This document shows, in pieces, positions 12,467 to 25,093 of a DNA stretch of 64,000 nt (positions are counted from its first letter, which is position 1; each line of letters begins with the position of its first letter). The stretch spans positions 96,428,001 to 96,492,000 of the forward strand of contig CM075351.1 of NCBI GenBank assembly GCA_037693485.1. The letters run 5' to 3'. Source of the stretch: Kitagawia praeruptora. Lineage: Eukaryota > Streptophyta > Magnoliopsida > Apiales > Apiaceae. The notes under the pieces were generated by a model. It made no database searches. It was not told the origin of the DNA and was given only the letters and a program-made list of their open reading frames with translations. Made by a program: the position numbers and the translations under genes.

Positions 12467-12481
12467 AGCCCAAAAGGGGAA

Positions 12482-12621
12482 TTCTTCGCCAAGGTCGTCT
12501 TTAAGAATCCTGCGGATGCTGCTAAAGCTGCTGATGCACTGAGAAATGGGCTTGATCCTAAGTTGGCGTGTCTTAGAAATCAGAGGAAGAGTTCACAAAG
12601 AAAGAAGCTCCTGGAGCCCCT
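12482..12621 (+). pseudogene. Unrecognised exon-like fragment fused to the methyltransferase exon
   Basis: An open stretch of about 46 codons (FFAKVVFKNPADAAKAADAL...) runs directly on from the methyltransferase exon in a different frame and ends at a GTAAGT donor (12622). The KVVFKNPADAAKA stretch is reminiscent of an RRM-type beta-alpha unit, but this is a guess. It is not part of PEAMT. It suggests a chimeric gene scrap. Confidence 0.35.
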
Positions 12622-12910
12622 GTAAGTTCTTTTTCCACACTTTCTCCCTAAACAAAATTTTATGATTATGCTAACCCATTTTACCCCTCCCCCCTCTATC
12701 TCATAACTAGGGGTGTCAATCGGATAAAACGGACACGGATACTGCCATATCCGGATCCGAATCCGAAATTTTTTGACCATATCCGAATTCGTATCCGGAT
12801 CCGAAAATATTCTGAAAATCATATCCGAATCCGGATCCGGTGGAGTTTATCCGGATTCATCCGGATCCGAAATCCGAAAAGCTGATGTTTTTTTCTCAAA
12901 ATGTTTACAT

Positions 12911-12978
12911 GCATGGGGAGTTGAACCTGGGTTGCCCCCAACCTTGTGGAAGGTCACAACCAGCTGAGCTACAAGATT
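12911..12978 (-). other. tRNA-like Pol III promoter remnant inside the hAT element
   Basis: On the minus strand TAGCTCAGCTGG (12971-12960) fits the A box and GGTTCAACTCC (12927-12917) fits the B box, about 32 bp apart as in a tRNA gene. The anticodon arm between them is imperfect and there is no complete cloverleaf. It is best read as a captured tRNA pseudogene or SINE head. Confidence 0.6.
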
Positions 12979-13024
12979 CATGTGTTGAGAAGTGAAATAA
13001 TTAAAGATAAGTTAAGTTTAAACA

Positions 13025-13905
13025 TATTTTTGAATTTGATAGTAATTTATTAAAATCTCTAACAAAATTAATTTTTTATTTTCTGAAAATTTGGGAATAT
13101 CAATAAATTAGATATATATTGACATCTGTACGGTTGGATCGTTCAAAAATATTTTTTAAAAAATAGAAACAATAATCCGTAACAAAGCATTAATTACAAG
13201 TCATATTGAAAATAATAGTGATCTACTAAGATCTCCAATCAAATTAATTTTTTATTTTCTAAAACTTTGGGAATATTGTTATATTAGATATATATTGATA
13301 TCCGTACAGTTGGATCGTTCAAAAATATTTTTTAAAAAATAGAAACAATAATCCGTAACAAAGTACTAGTTACGAGTCATATTGAAAATAGTAGTGATCT
13401 ACTAAGATCTCCAATCAAATTAATTTTTTATTTTCTAAAACTTTGGGAATATCATTACATTAGATATATATTGATATCCGTACGGTTGGATTGTTCAAAA
13501 ATATTTTTTAAAAAATAGAAACAATAATCCGTAACAAAGCACTAGTTACGAGTCATATTGAAAATAGTAGTGATCTACTAAGATCTCCAATCAAATTAAT
13601 TTTTTATTTTCTGAAACTTGGGGAATATCATTATATTACATATATATTGACATCCGTACGGTTGGATCGTTCAAAAATATTTTTTAAAAAATAGAAACAA
13701 TAATCCGTAACAAAGCACTAGTTACGAGTCATATTGAAAATAGTAGTGATCTACTAAGATCTCCAATCAAATTAATTTTTTATTTTATGAAACTTGGGGA
13801 ATATCATTATATTACATATATATTGACATCCGTACGGTTGGAACGTTCAAAAATATTTTTTTTTTAAAATAGAAACAATAATCCGTGACAAAGCACTAAT
13901 AAAAT
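13025..13905. repeat. Tandem array, 176-bp unit, about five copies
   Basis: The marker TCATATTGAAAATA recurs at 13201, 13377, 13553 and 13729, exactly 176 bp apart. Each unit holds GTACGGTTGGATCGTTCAAA (or a close variant) and AATCCGTAACAAAG. The inner copies are nearly identical and the first is the most diverged. Confidence 0.9.
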
Positions 13906-14179
13906 ACAATAAATAATATAGTATATTATAAATATTAAATAATTAATTATAAATTATTATATATATATTTATTTATTTATTTATTTATATATTTATATAT
14001 TTTCGGATATCGGATATTTCGAATACGGATGTGCCTATATCCGTATCCGCTATTTTCGGATACAAATATTATCCGTTTTCTTTCGAATACGGATATTTTC
14101 CGTTTTTTTCGGATTCGGTATCGAATTTTTCGGTCGAACATCGAATTTTTCAGATTTTTTTGACAACCCTACTCATAAC

Positions 14180-15470
14180 TACAGCATGATGGGAAATACA
14201 GCAAAGCCAACTCCGACATGAAACATCAGATTGCTCTTCTTGAATTTGAACTAAATGAAGCAGCGTCATAGGTACAACTTTTTATTGTTTCGTCATTCAC
14301 ATCTACAAGTACGTAACATGGACATTGGTATATTGTACTTGAGACTTGCACCAGTTAGAATAAGTATCTTAAATTGATTGCTATGCTTCTGTGCTTCACT
14401 GAACAAATTGCGACATGCTTTTATCGTTTATAATTTACACAAAGTATTATGATTATTAAGCTAACCATTCTTTCCCCTCATAACATATTTATGTAATATA
14501 CAGCAAATTAATCCACAAAAAGCATGTTGAAGTTGAACAAAAGAAGGCAATGTACAGGTACAACATTTTTATTGTTCTATTATTTACATCTGCAAGTACA
14601 TTGTTCATGGACAATGATATATGGCGTTGTCAGGAATTACTGAATTCCTGACTTGTTTTGTATATATTTTTTGCGTAACAGCTATATATAGAAGATAAGT
14701 AGAGAATCAGAGCAGTTTAGAGATAGAAACAGAGAGATTAGAGGTAGAAAGTAGAGAGAGAGACTGAGAGAGATAGAAATCAGAGAGATCAGGAAGAGAA
14801 AACAGAGTTTAGATAGAGAGAGTAAGAAACCCTAGAGAGAGAAACAGAAGAGGTTGTTATTGAGAGAGAAAGAATATGGTTAAGAAAATGGTCGAGACTT
14901 GCACCAGTTAGATTAAGTATCTTAATTGGATTGCCATGTGTTTGTGTTTCACTGAACAAATTGAGACATGCTTCCGTCATTTATACTTTTCGTAATAGTT
15001 AATTAATAATCTTAAGTGATGATAGAACAAGGATCAACATTGCTTTGCAGGCGCATCAATTGACAATCGTAACTAGGGCTTGGAATGTTCTTTTCTTTGA
15101 CAGTTTGATTTAATTTGTTAATGCTTTAATTTTTTTGTAACCCCCCTTTTGTTGCTGATGAGTTAATCTTGTGTTTTACTACCTCGGTTTTGCTTCTATT
15201 TATATGCTTTGTCCTTTAGTAATTACTCAATCAATATAAGATCAAATTTACAGCATCATCTTGTTTCTCATATATTAATCATTCCATGTTGATAGTTCCT
15301 GTTCACTATTTAACACTATGTTTAGGGACAAGCCTACTGAAGTTCATCATGTAAAACTGTTTTGTAATTTCCGTAATAGTCAATTAATAATTGTAAGTTG
15401 TAACTGATGGTAGAACCAGGATTAGCACTGCTTTTCAGGTGCATCAATTAACCGGTAATTGTTTTTGTAA
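14180..15470 (+). other. Decayed segmental duplications with exon-like scraps
   Basis: 14214-14272 and 14505-14556 look like exon pieces (DMKHQIALLEFELNEAAS; KLIHKKHVEVEQKKAMY) of an unidentified coiled-coil-like protein. The segment 14272-14430 is repeated at 14556-14970, where the second copy carries about 270 extra bp. The extra DNA starts with a perfect 10-bp hairpin (14629-14652, arms GTCAGGAATT/AATTCCTGAC) and continues as a GA-rich tract (14695-14880). A second pair, about 14990-15060 and 15365-15460, shares GTAATAGTTAATTAATAA-like sequence. Confidence 0.4.
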
Positions 15471-17437
15471 TAATTAAGTAATTAGTCTACAGTATCATTC
15501 TTTTACTGCAATTATTATAAAGATTTAATCACAATGGATGGTGGTATGACTCATGTTGTCGCAAGGTGATTCATTGTCGGCATGTGCCTTTAAGGTTTGG
15601 GTCGAGGCATTTACTATTTTGCTGTTGAAAGGGTGCAGTCTCTTCAAGGGTGTTATCAAGGAGTTATCATGCACTAAATTTTTTTTGTTAAATGTGTTTT
15701 CTTGAAAAATGCAGAGTACTGTAAGCTTTTATGGAAATCTAAGATTTTTTAGGATTGTTAGCAGATTACACGGTTTTTCTTACTATGAAAGTTTTTATAT
15801 GTCAGATGGAACAGAAACTCTGGCGGATACTTTCCTGCACCTAAGAAGATTAAACTTGACAAGACCCTTGATAAGACAAAACTTGATATTCAATTTGTTG
15901 TGGAAAAGGGAAGGTTCAACTACCATTGTTATAGGAAACACCCTCCAAAGTTGCTTGGCCTTTTGACATCCAATGACAGGCAGTCTAGATTGTTTTGGAA
16001 TAAAAGTCGTGTTTATAACAACATGTTTGCATTTTGTTCTTCAATTCATAAGGATCTCTACATTTATATGTGCTACTATAAATAGTACTTTTTAACTACG
16101 AAAATGTAATATCTACAAAATGAAATACTACTTTTCATCATACATTCCGTGCAATCACTACGTATTTTTCATTCTCAAGAAACAGGCCCGTGCCTTGTAG
16201 GGGCTATTACGCTAGTTGGGTATTATACTTTGTTTAAGATATCCATTCAATAAATGCGCATCTCAAGAAAAAAATTATTATTTTCTAATACCCATTTGCA
16301 AGTTGGATATCATATACTCCTATGTAATAACCAAATGATAAATGCGTATTATATATTCGTACACAACTCCCTAATATGTATCATATATATATATAATATT
16401 AAAATATCATAATACCCCGATTAAAAATGCGTAACATGAAATATTCAATTGTGATTTGGGTATTATAATGAATAAAATTCACTAACATTTCTTAACATTG
16501 GTATTTCGATTAAGCCGAACTAAAAAATGAGAATTATTCACCTTCATTGTGCGCCCCCAGAAATCCGGATTATACCCACACGGAAAAAAAGAGAATACTG
16601 GTGGTTATAAAGGGTCCCATTGCCTTAGAACCTGATCAGGGGGCAATGGTGTTTCAGTTTTATATCCAATCCATATCGCCAGAATGGCTATTATATATTG
16701 TGAGTTGGCAGATGATTCATTCTTATGACATGCCAAATGATTTCAGTTATGGTTTAAATTATATCACAGTTGTTGATTCAGTTTCTCTATAAACTGTTTT
16801 ACATTTCAGTTGATTTTATGCCCCCACTTATCCTGGTTTTTTTACATCAAAATTTTTATACGCTTGCTGAGCATTTCTTTCGCTCATACTTGTTGTTGTA
16901 AATTATTCTATTATTGTTTATGCTCTTCACCTAACGTTCAGGTGGTGACTTCTTTTAAAATCATTTTATTGCAATATTCCTCGTCTATGCTAATATTTCT
17001 CAAAGTATGTTTTCTTTCAAATTTATGTAAACTAATTCGAGGTTTATAATGTTGTTGAGGCATGTGTTGCTCAGTGACGGTTAAAGCCAAGAATGAATTG
17101 AGATCTTCTTAATTATTCAAACTCATTATTATCAGGCCGGTTTTGGCAGTTAAAGCCTATGGGTGCTTAGCCGACAAGAGTGAGACTATGCAATTGAGAA
17201 TTTCTTCAATCTTCTTTTGAACTTCAGATTTTCTCTAATCCATGATTCCTTATAAATTGCTGTTGAAGTTATAAAATCTTTACAATTACTTTGTTCCTTA
17301 AATTATTAATGTTCCCCCGTTGATATATGTTTCTGCTTTGCTGTACCAATCATGCTTAGTTTAATCTTATTATTTGTCGTTTATGATCTCTTATATCAAT
17401 TGATTTCCTGAATCTTAATCTTATTGCTGTTGTTCAT
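15471..17437. other. No gene recognised
   Basis: AT-rich, with scattered short frames (for example 15709-15966) that match nothing I know. In another frame 15827-15960 reads as a charged stretch including KKIKLDKTLDKTKLDIQF, possibly another gene scrap. Confidence 0.35.
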
Positions 17438-18388
17438 GATTCTGTTGGGTTTCGATCGAGGCAAAAACGCAGCGGATATAAAGCGTAAAACATTAAAAAA
17501 AAAAAAAAAAACGAAACCCTAACGCAGGATCCATGTATAAGTTGTGACTGATTATGGAGAAATGAAATCATACCAGTTAAGAGCTTTACAAATTCTGAAA
17601 GATGGAGGTCCTAGATTGCAATCACCACACAGCCCTTGCGTCAAGATCTGTGTCTCTAAATCGTCCACACGAACGTCCGATCGTTGCAACGATCCAAGGA
17701 GCAGGTACTAGCTAAATAAAACTGCCTTCTCTCTCTCTCTAGCCTCTCAAAGAATAGAGCAGCTAGGGGTTTTGCCAAAAACGATTTTGCAAAAAGTTGT
17801 ACCCTAAATCATACATCATTATGTATATATAGGGAAGAGAGATTGGGCCTAACCCTAATTAGCTTGGGCTTCAACTAAACACAACTGATTTGGATTTTTA
17901 ATGAATTAAATTCGAAATACAATTTAATTAACTAAGTCCAACTCAATTAATTAAATAACCAATTTCGAATTTATAATCATTTAATTAAAAATGAAATTTG
18001 GTTTCAAAATCAAATTCGAATTTTAATTATTTAATTTAAATCCGGTATTTAAATTAAAACTCCTTTCAAACGTTCTTATTGTGTAACCCTTTAGGTTATT
18101 ATTACGTTGGCAACAATTTTAATATCAAATAATAAAATTATAAACAATGAGCGGCATCTAGTAATACATCATTGCTACCCAAGTAATAATAATAATTGGT
18201 GATCCAATTAAACCTTTCGTGATTAATGTCTCCATGTAATATAATCCCTTTAACCAAATATTATAGATTAAACTCGAGGCATGTATTTAGTCAGACTATT
18301 AAATCAAATCATCATTTGAGCATGGCCATGCATTTCATAGTCTCACTCAATCAAGAGGCCAATAATATCAATCCTAATTATAGGAGGG

Positions 18389-19449
18389 TGTTGGTCCCGG
18401 AGTATTGCAGAAGGGGGGGGGTTGAATGCAATACTGATAAAATTGAATCTTTAAATCAACAACGAAGATAAAGATTATAGATTATCAGTAGATGTATGCA
18501 AGCAATAAGTGAAACAAGATTTCTCACAAAATAAATGTTTTATTTATCTTGTGTGAAGTGTTGCTATAACCTGGAGAGAGTGTTTCTCCAGCTTCGATAT
18601 CTCAAGAGATATAAGATTGTTTCGTGTGCGTACATGAATAGAAAAGAACCTAAGATGTATCTAAGTATACTAAGATACTCTATTTTCTCTATCGCATGGG
18701 GTGTTGTGCTGCTGTCGTTTTCAAGTGGCAGCTCATTACAATTTGCACACCCATGTGACTTTCCTAAATTGCAATACAGACAGGATAAATCTTATAAGTA
18801 AAGCAACCTAGATTCTTTCTATTTCTAGCTAATACAATTCTAGTAGATGTGGATATTACATACACCTTGAATTGACCAGCCTTGTCTTGTGAATCTCTTA
18901 AGCTTCTGTCGTAGTCTTTGCAGGTCTGCTACAAACGATAGAGTGTTGCAGCAAATCTGTTTCTTGAACATGTAACCTGTCACGGGCTTTGACTGAGAAA
19001 AATACCCAAATCAAATAATTCAAGGTGACAGTAACCTTAACCGCAGAGTCTGCTGTCAAAGAAATATTCAGTAGTTGACAGTACGAGCTCCCGCCAATGT
19101 TGCTGTCGGAACTCCAGACTTGCTGTCAAGTGTGAGAATGTTACTGTCCCATGCTTCAGCCAATGTTGCTGTCAGATGTAGCTTTGTCATGACTTTGCAA
19201 CATTTGTCTTCTTGTAACTTTACTGTCAAGAACGTGACAGTAACTTTTATTCTTGCTGTCTTCTTGATGTATTCCTTGAGGCTTGAACAAATGTATGAAC
19301 TTCTCCCAAATCATACAATTATTACATGACATCAATTATTCGAATACAAAGACATACTTTGGCTGTGACCGTATGTTCAACTTAGTAAAAACTAAGTACA
19401 GGGAAATATAGTTAAGTTGTCTCTATGCTAGCACCCATAAATCCCAACA
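18389..19449 (-). repeat. 3' LTR of the SIRE element
   Basis: 1,061 bp, TGTTGGTCCC to CCCAACA on the plus strand. Pairs with 38390-39448. Confidence 0.92.
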
Positions 19450-19463
19450 ATCTCCCCCAATTT
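19450..19463 (-). promoter_or_regulatory. Polypurine tract of the SIRE element
   Basis: Minus strand AAATTGGGGGAGAT directly abuts the LTR start, where plus-strand DNA synthesis is primed. Confidence 0.75.
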
Positions 19464-19687
19464 GTTTTTATGGACAATAGCAACAAATTTACAATCAAAA
19501 CGTGCTGACAACTTAACTAACATAGATCAGAATAGTTGAAATACCATATCTGATAAATGTTAAGAAAAATCTAGAACATGAAGCTTATGTATTAACTGCA
19601 AATCAATTGCTCCTATTGAATGAGCAAATCAGAGATTAACTTAGCTTGATTTTAGCAGTCTCCAGTTGTTTAGATTTTTCTCTCTCT

Positions 19688-21861
19688 TCAGAGAGCTTCA
19701 TTTCTTGCTTTCCTGAGGTCTTCAACTAAAGCTTTTTCTTCTGGTGATCTGGCATCATCTTCAATGTCTTCAATGTACCTTCGAATCACTCGAGAAGGAA
19801 ATACTTCAGCATCTTTTAGATAAAACCAAGTTTCAAAATCATAATTGTATGTTCTAAACTTCAGAATTCCTTGGATGAACTTGAACCTCCTTCTAGGAAA
19901 AGCATTCAAGGATTCTCTTCTTTTTCTGTCTAGCTTTGGATCTTCATCCCTCCTTTGATCAAATATAACCTCTAGTTCCCAAGCAACTAGCATTTCGAGC
20001 TTATGAACTGATCCAACAACTTTCCAGTAGAGATCCTTCAGTATACTGGTCCTTAGCTTATGAAAACTATCAACATAGATTTCTTGCTTATCATCCTTGA
20101 CTCTCAGAGGATCATCCAGTACACAGGGCTGATAACCTGCTTTCTCACTGAATAGCCTGTTGATTTTCTTGTAGCTTTCCTTCAGTTGAGCTTCTAGATC
20201 TTCAGCACTTTGTTTGGCAGATGTGGCAGGTTTGGTAGGTTTGGTAGATTGGGATGATTTAGCTTTAGCAGCCTGAGCAGCTTGTTCTGCTTCATATTCA
20301 GTCATGCCAGCCTTTGTAAAAGGACGATGTGCTTCTATAAGGTCCACATCAGGCATTGGTTCCCCATCAGAACTAACTTCAAGGTCTGCATCATCATGTG
20401 CTCTCCAGCCACCATACTTCTCATAAAATTCAGCATATCTTTTAGCAAGTATTCTTTGACATGCTCTAAGATACTGCTGGAAACATCTTGGTCTGTTTCC
20501 ATGAGAGTGATCATCCTCTCCAGAACGAAGAAATCAATTCTTCTCCTTACCTTTACCGTTTTGCATGAGAGATCACGCATGCCTACCATATGTGAAACTA
20601 TCTCCATAGTGAAATCTGGTTCTATAGTTATGCATGTAGTTCCACAGTCCTTGAGATCATACTTGCGTACATTTTTGTTGACTGGGTCCAGTTCCACTGA
20701 GACAGATGTAATGCTCCCATCAATTGACCTTTTCAATAGTTCAAAACTATTTACTTTCCTCTTATCAATGGGCTTCTCTGTCAAAACTGCTCCATGCTTC
20801 TTCTTCCTTGCTGCTGCAACTGTCTTCCCTTTTATCTTGGTTGTACGATAGGCTTGTGCTCTTGTCTTTCTTCTGTTAGATGTGAAATTCTTAACAAGCC
20901 TTCGTACCTTGACAGTTTCTTCAAGTTGACCCTTAACTACTAATCTCAAGATACTTGCCTCCAAGGCTTCAAGAATTTCTAACTCCCCTTCTTCATTGAC
21001 AGCATCTTTCTTTCCAGTACTGGGAGTTTCTTGCTCTTCTTGGGTAGCATCCATCTGAGTTTGGGTAGCAACATTCTCATATGCTTCTCTCCTAGAACTC
21101 CTGATTTCTCCAGGTTCACCGCTTCCTCCAATTTCATCCTCATCATCATCCAATGTATCATCATAGGTGCAGCTTCCTCCTATCTTGGCATTAGCATCAG
21201 AGATCAGCTTCTTTATGATTAAGCTAATTTCCTCATCTCTTTTTGCTAACAGCCTGTGAATATCCTTGACAGCTTTAACCTTATCACTGGTGATACTGGA
21301 TTTGAGAAGTTTCTTCAGCATTGTCATGATTGTTTCAGTGCTTAGTCCTAAGACCTTATCCAATGGTAAGAAATCCAACCTTCTTGCTCCTGTCTTTGTG
21401 ATCCTTCTGAAACACACACCATAAGGATTTTGAATCACTTCAGGGAGTTTGTCTTCAACCATCCTTTTAATTTGTGCTATCAGACTATCATTAAAGGTTG
21501 TTGAATTTCTGACTACCAAGGTTCCAAGGACTTGGAGTACTCTAGTATGCAGACTTTGTAAAAGTTGCATTGTGATGAATATGGTCAAACGGTTCTTCAG
21601 ATAAACTTGAACGGCCCACCTTCTTTCCAAGTTGATTCTCACAGAGATACTTATTGCTTTGCTCTTCAGTGTTGATGCCAATTTTGTAAAAGCTCCCCAT
21701 GCTTCAATAATTGATTCATCCACCAACTTACTGAAACCTTCATCTTTGTTGTTCAAAGTACTCTCCATGTGATCAACCATCATCAATTCTGCATCTTCAA
21801 GGGCATATTCACTTCCATCTGACCAAGTAATTCCAGTAGATATGTTCACATACTCAGGCAT
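19688..21861 (-). pseudogene. SIRE accessory ORF, C-terminal half
   Basis: Two overlapping frames (21861 to about 20455, then about 20455 to 19688) join into one protein after one frameshift: the second frame reads AKRYAEFYEKYGGW before PMPDVD. Together they give about 720 codons without any copia pol domain. Visible features are a helical first part (LKSKAISISVRINLERRW, LHTRVLQVLGTL), an acidic stretch (DDTLDDDEDEIGGS), a Lys/Arg-rich segment (TRAQAYRTTKIKGK), and a final charged domain with YNYDFETWFYLKDAEVFP. I do not recognise the family. SIRE elements are known for an extra env-like ORF in this place, but no signal peptide or membrane segment is seen, so an envelope role is not supported. 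Confidence 0.6.
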
Positions 21862-24736
21862 TTTGCCTTTGCCTTTACCCAGAGCATTTTGAATTTCTTT
21901 TTCTCTTCATTCCTTCTGTAACTTCTGGAATGGAGCTTCGAGTTCCTCAGGATTTGGCTCATTGATTTTCAGTTGAGGCAGTACTATTCTTTTAGACTTT
22001 TGAGTCCCCTTTAATTGCTCCAACACTTCTTTAGATAACAACACTACCTCACCATCTATTTCTCCTTCAATCAATTGACCATCTCCAGTTGCCTTTAGTT
22101 CTTCACCAAAGTTTCTTTCTTCTTTCTCTTGTTCCCCCTCACTTTCATCTCTATCTTCTTCCAAAACTTGCTTCCCCTCACTTTTTGGATTCCCCTCACC
22201 TGTAGCCCCACCTTGTTTCTCCTCCTCTACCAGGTTTGCTTCATTCTAATCTACCACCTTCTCTCCCTTACTCTCATTCTGATCTACCACTTTCTCCCCC
22301 TTAGTTGAGTTGGCAGCACCAAGGATATCAGAGAATGAGAGAAGAGTTTGTTGAATATCAGCAAAACCAGTAGCTACCATAGTGGACAGAGCATCAAGTT
22401 TAAGTTTCTACCATAAATAATTAATATTACATTAATTATTTATGTATTTTTATAACCTATTATTTAAGTTTGGGTTTCCATGGATGCACATCTGCCCTCA
22501 AGGGCTTCCAACCTTGATTCAGCTTGTTTAGAAGGACCACCAGTTCTCAATCTTTTTGGAGGCAAAGAAAGAGACTTGGGCAAGGAGGCTATAGGGTTTC
22601 TCACACACTCATTGTTTTTCTGAGTGATCTCATCACTCCTCACAAAATGACTCTCAAGGCCTAGTGCCTTTGTGTGTGGGGTTCCCTCAATTTCATTCTG
22701 GACATGCTCAAGTCCCTCACCTTTTGCCAACTCGTTTGGCTGCCTCTCATTTTTATGCTCACCTCTCTTTTTCTTTTCACTCCCTCACTCATCCTAGATG
22801 CATGGGTATGAGCAGTACTTGCATGCATTTTAATTGAAGAAGTAGAAAGTTTAGATTGTACCTTCAAAGCAGAGATAGTTATTTGATCATCATCTAAAGC
22901 ATCTTCAACAATTACAGTATCATGATCAAGCTGTGTAGAGGTGACAACATCTTTACCCAAAATGTTACTGTCCACAAGTGGGTTGACAGCAACTTTTGTG
23001 GTGTCTTTGACAGCAACTGAGGCTATGATAGCAACTTCCTGAAGGTCAGTTGCTCTTTGGAGTTCGACCAAGATGTTGGCTGTTTCATTTTCTGGCAGAG
23101 TACCATCTTGATCTAGCTCAGTGTTTGAGTGAGTGGTGTCCATTTCACTTTGAGAAATGGGTTCTTGTGGACCACTTGATGGGGGCTCATCCATGACTTG
23201 AGATGGATGATCAAAACCTGAAGGGCTGGGACTGTCCCCTTCTCTAGGTTGTTGAGAAGAAATAATTGATGGATTAGAGAATAAAGAAGATGATGGTATA
23301 GAAGAGATTTTTGGCTGTTCCACAGGGGTAACTTGTGGAACATCAAGAGTAGAAGTTTCATGACCCTCACTGTGCCCTATCTCTGTGTGCATTTCTGCAA
23401 GTGTAGGCTCCTGATGAGTGAGTACATGAGGTTGTGCTGACTCTTTACAGGATGCCTTGGGAGATAGGCCAGTTTCAATAGATACTTCTTGTTGAGAAGA
23501 GGCACCTAGGGATGTGTTTGATTCCCTTTTATCCTCCACAGCCTTTTGTGAGACTGTGGGGTGGCTGATAGTGGCTTTGGCCCTCTTAGCTCTCTTCTTC
23601 TTAGGCTCAAGACGAACCACTGTGGGTTCACTTTCACTAACATCCTTATTTGCTACATCATGTGTAGTTTCTCCCACAACATTCTCAGAACTACTACCAA
23701 CACCCGTTTCCAAGGGTCTTTTCTTGGATTCTTGCAAAGTTGTATTTGTGGTCTTTGGTTTTTTGGATGATCTAATAGGAATGTATGAAGTAGAATGTGG
23801 GTTAACTGAATTTGGGTCTAATTCAGCTTCATTCTCAAGGGAGAAGACAACATACCCAGAGGGTAGTGCTACATCAAGATGAGGCTCTTGATTAGCCATG
23901 TGCTTGGTGAAACAGAGTGGAATAAATGCATTTGAATTTTGTGAATTGAGTGATGTGTGTGTATTTCTTTTCAAAACATTGCATTCTATAGTGAGAGATG
24001 CATTATCATCAATACCACATAATGAATTTAAACACATAGTAAGAAAGCAAGGATAGACATGTACCGTCCTGCTTAGAGCTGACTTGAGTTGGCTCATAAG
24101 CAACTTTCCTACATCCACTTTGTATCCATGGACAAGAGAGTGAGTAAGCTTCTTGATATAGGAGGGAATTCCATTCCAGCCAGAGGTTTTGGTTGAGAAA
24201 ATCTTCACCATGACATCAAAAATCATGCTCCATTCTTTCCTCAAATGCTTTCTGTCCATTTCACCAGTCGAGTACCATTTTGATGTACCCTCTTCAAGAA
24301 CAAGACTAGAATACCCAATTTTCAAGAAAAACTTCTTTAGGGTTTCATCACTTGCAAGTTCCTTGTATAATTCTTTAGCTTGCAGTCCAGTTCCTAAAGC
24401 TTCGTTGATGCCTCTGATTATGAGAGTGCGAGTAACTCCTTTGATTGTGCAATTTATAGTGTCATTACTTGCACCTCCTGGAACATGGGTAGTGTTCCAG
24501 AATTCTTCAAGTCTTTCTAGGTTTAAAGATGGTGTATATGTTATAGCATGACCCAGATAAGACTTGTTGATAAAGGATACGAGTCCTTTAAAGCCTTCAC
24601 CAACATCTCCAGCAGTGAGAATACCAGCAAAGTTTGTTTGAGAAGAGGATTGTTTGGGTGCCATTTCTTGGTTTGAGCTTTGGAGAGAGATTTTTGCTTT
24701 TGAGAGAGAGAGAGATAGATTCTTTTTATTAAACAT
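21862..24736 (-). pseudogene. SIRE accessory ORF, N-terminal half
   Basis: The main frame is 24736-22661 (691 codons). After a frameshift near 22700 it continues to 22464, and beyond a small insertion it resumes to 21907 with one more stop near 22246. The N-terminal ~250 residues look folded (FKGLVSFINKSYLG, LERLEEFWNTTHV, RTLIIRGINEALGTG, WNGIPSYIKKLTHSLVHGYK). They resemble the 'putative plant transposon protein' domains found in ORFs of plant LTR elements. The rest is Ser/Pro/Thr-rich and low complexity, with a basic patch (LEPKKKRAKRAKA) that could be a nuclear localisation signal. With the C-terminal half the ancestral ORF would have been roughly 1,650 codons, or two ORFs. Confidence 0.6.
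22400..22471. repeat. Small AT-rich insertion in the accessory ORF
   Basis: TTAAGTTT occurs at 22400-22407 and 22464-22471 around 56 bp of nearly pure AT. The insertion brings a stop into the accessory frame, which otherwise continues on both sides. The direct repeat looks like an 8-bp target duplication, but no terminal inverted repeat is clear. Confidence 0.5.
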
Positions 24737-24862
24737 TAAAAATAATATACATCCTCTTCATCATCAGAAGCAAGTTCATACAGTTCCACGTGAACTGTTT
24801 CATCAGTTAGCCCTTCTGCCTGAAGAAGAACCTCGACGAAGACTAGCATTTCCAACCAGTCT

Positions 24863-25093
24863 TCAAGATCCTTCTCGACATTGTCCTTGCATTGTAGCTT
24901 TCTCTGCCAAATCTTCTTCTAGCACTTCATCCATTACCTTGAAGAGCTCCTCTATTTCCTCTTCGTGACCTGGTTCACACCAGACTTTTGGCTTCTGAGA
25001 AATGACATCCTTGTTCTCCATTGTAGATATCCTCCTTTTCTTTCTCAAGGCGTGAGTGATTGAGTGTGAAATGATATTTAGTCTCGTGCACAT
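24863..25093 (-). other. Short ORF between RNase H and the accessory ORF
   Basis: 76 codons, or 53 from the Met at 25021 (MENKDVISQKPKVW...), rich in Glu/Asp. It lies where SIRE elements change from pol to the extra ORF. It could be a remnant of the accessory ORF start or non-coding. Function unknown. Confidence 0.3.

Larger units (their letters stand above)
12700..14179. mobile_element. Non-autonomous hAT element with 8-bp target duplication
   Basis: CTCATAAC occurs at 12700-12707 and again at 14172-14179. The element (12708-14171, 1,464 bp) starts TAGGGGTGTCAA and ends TTGACAACCCTA, a terminal inverted repeat of hAT style with the 8-bp duplication typical of that superfamily. Subterminal zones are dense in CGGAT/ATCCG motifs, as in the relic at 1777-2326. 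No transposase. It sits in what was probably an intron, between the exon fragment ending at 12621 and a possible one at 14180. Confidence 0.88.

Noticed and set aside
12911..12978. Functional tRNA gene
   Set aside because: A and B boxes fit, but the anticodon arm and acceptor stem do not form a proper cloverleaf, so it was listed only as tRNA-like.
18535..18801. 88-codon frame present in both SIRE LTRs (also 38534-38800)
   Set aside because: It is conserved because the LTRs are copies. There is no domain, and it lies on the strand opposite to element transcription.
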